From: Candidatus Brocadia sp.
Lineage (GTDB): Bacteria > Planctomycetota > Brocadiia > Brocadiales > Brocadiaceae
Length of the DNA stretch: 64,000 nt
Reading direction: 5' to 3'
Assembly (NCBI GenBank): GCA_021646415.1
Contig: SOEU01000001.1
Location: forward strand, 248,001 to 312,000
The position numbers and the translations under genes are program-made. Below the pieces are notes generated by a model that saw nothing but the letters and a program-made list of their open reading frames with translations, ran no database searches and was not told the DNA's origin. Positions 63,144 to 64,000 of this stretch are shown here, one piece after another (the stretch's first letter is position 1; the number at the start of each line of letters is the position of its first letter).

Positions 63144-64000
63144 ATGAAACTGAAAAAATTAGAATTATTCGGATTCAAATCTTTTGCTGAAAAAACTGAA
63201 ATTGTCTTTGAGGATGGAATAACCGTCGTTGTAGGGCCCAATGGGTGTGGAAAGAGCAATGTCATTGATGCCATAAAATGGGTACTCGGCGAACAAAGCG
63301 TGAAATCATTACGGGGCAACGAAATGGCGGACGTGATCTTTAACGGAACGGATAAGCGCCCATCATTAGGTTATGCTGAGGTATCACTGACTGTACAAAA
63401 CAACAAAGGGCTTCTGCCACTTGAATACACCGAGGTCTGCATAACCCGTCGTTTATATACTTCGGGTGAATCGGAATATCTTATCAATAAACAGGCAAGC
63501 AGATTAAAGGACATTCGGGAGCTTTTTCTCGATACGGGTTTTGGCGCAAATGCCTATTCTGTAATAGAGCAGGGCAACGTGGAAGCCATGCTGCAGGCTG
63601 ATTCCCGTGAGAGGCGGCTTTTATTTGAAGAGGCCGCTGGAATTAGCAAGTTTAAATCACGGAAGAAGGCTGCCTTGAGCAAGCTGGAACATGTGGAGCA
63701 GAACCTGCTTCGGGTTGGTGACATTATCGAGGAGTTGCAAAAACAACTCCGTTCGGTAAAACTCCAGGCATCCAAGGCGAGAAAGTATCAGGAATATGTG
63801 GAACAATTGAAAAAATTAAAGATTGGACTTTCGCTAAAAAACTATCGTGAGCTAAAAGGGAAAAAGGAGGCTGTTTCAGAACAGGTTAACCAGACAGAAG
63901 AACAAAGCAAAAGGGCAGTCGCCGAAATTAACGAACTTGAAGTGCAAATCAATGCAATTGATGGCATGATGGGGCAGTTAGAGAAGCAATTGGCACAGAT
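63144..64000 (+). CDS. smc: Chromosome segregation protein SMC (5' part; continues beyond window)
   Basis: 285 codons are present from ATG 63144; the frame is open to the window end. N-terminal ATPase head: MKLKKLELFGFKSFAEKT, Walker A VGPNGCGKSNVIDAI, then the Q-loop region VLGEQSVKSLRG and GFGANAYSVIEQGNVE. A coiled coil begins ~165. Together with ScpA (53768) it compacts and segregates the chromosome. Confidence 0.96.
   Translation, partial: MKLKKLELFGFKSFAEKTEIVFEDGITVVVGPNGCGKSNVIDAIKWVLGEQSVKSLRGNEMADVIFNGTDKRPSLGYAEVSLTVQNNKGLLPLEYTEVCITRRLYTSGESEYLINKQASRLKDIRELFLDTGFGANAYSVIEQGNVEAMLQADSRERRLLFEEAAGISKFKSRKKAALSKLEHVEQNLLRVGDIIEELQKQLRSVKLQASKARKYQEYVEQLKKLKIGLSLKNYRELKGKKEAVSEQVNQTEEQSKRAVAEINELEVQINAIDGMMGQLEKQLAQ

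Overview
The window reads as one chromosome segment of a strictly anaerobic, Gram-negative bacterium of moderate G+C. Evidence for a Gram-negative envelope is the KDO/LPS gene set (KpsF-type isomerase, KdsC, LptC/LptA-like protein) and a Wzm/Wzt O-polysaccharide exporter. Evidence for anaerobiosis is a class III ribonucleotide reductase with its radical-SAM activase, a flavodiiron O2/NO reductase and a 2-hydroxyacyl-CoA-dehydratase-type activase. Together with the archaeal-type LeuC/LeuD pair, the MutL/GlmL-family ATPase, the many dispersed palindromes and the HEAT-repeat proteins, this fits a Planctomycetota member of the anammox order Brocadiales. That placement is inference; no rRNA or marker search was possible.

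Layout. 1-4756: secreted PDZ protein (partial), ComEA-like HhH protein, AI-2E-family permease and uvrB. 4757-8357: an accessory island between uvrB and proS, made of palindromic repeats, a class III adenylate cyclase and an overlapping NACHT-NTPase/HEAT gene; this is my best candidate for an undescribed signalling or defence module. 8358-11140: proS, DUF4416 gene, ndk. 11141-16583: phosphoglycolate-phosphatase-like HAD, CapA-like phosphoesterase, an EAL-domain remnant, OGG-type DNA glycosylase and flavodiiron protein. 16865-23123: leuD, a two-ATPase-domain activase of about 1420 aa, and leuC, on the minus strand. 23221-26428: CxxC protein, htpX, threonine synthase, coiled-coil membrane protein. 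26498-30203: small conserved protein, GlmL-family ATPase and KOW-domain protein, with no mutase subunit in sight.

30560-45150 is a surface-polysaccharide region: a 28-codon leader ORF coupled to wzm, then wzt, two GT2-methyltransferase fusions, a GT4, GT2 enzymes and a NodB deacetylase. It is compositionally mosaic and carries an IS1634-type insertion sequence (42208-44051) with 14-bp terminal inverted repeats and a 6-bp target duplication. The IS landed on the start codon of a glycosyltransferase. 45443-52877 (minus) holds a CobA/HemD fusion and an LPS operon (kpsF, kdsC, a HicB/HicA toxin-antitoxin pair, lptC/lptA-like, and a GDPD-fold/HEAT protein whose catalytic residues look lost).

53093-64000 (plus) is mostly housekeeping: site-2 protease, scpA, Trm112-like protein, yidC, mnmE, dCMP deaminase, nrdR, nrdD, nrdG, a 31-aa lysine-rich microprotein and the 5' part of smc. 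Gene calls come from reading translations and motifs only; no database search was run.
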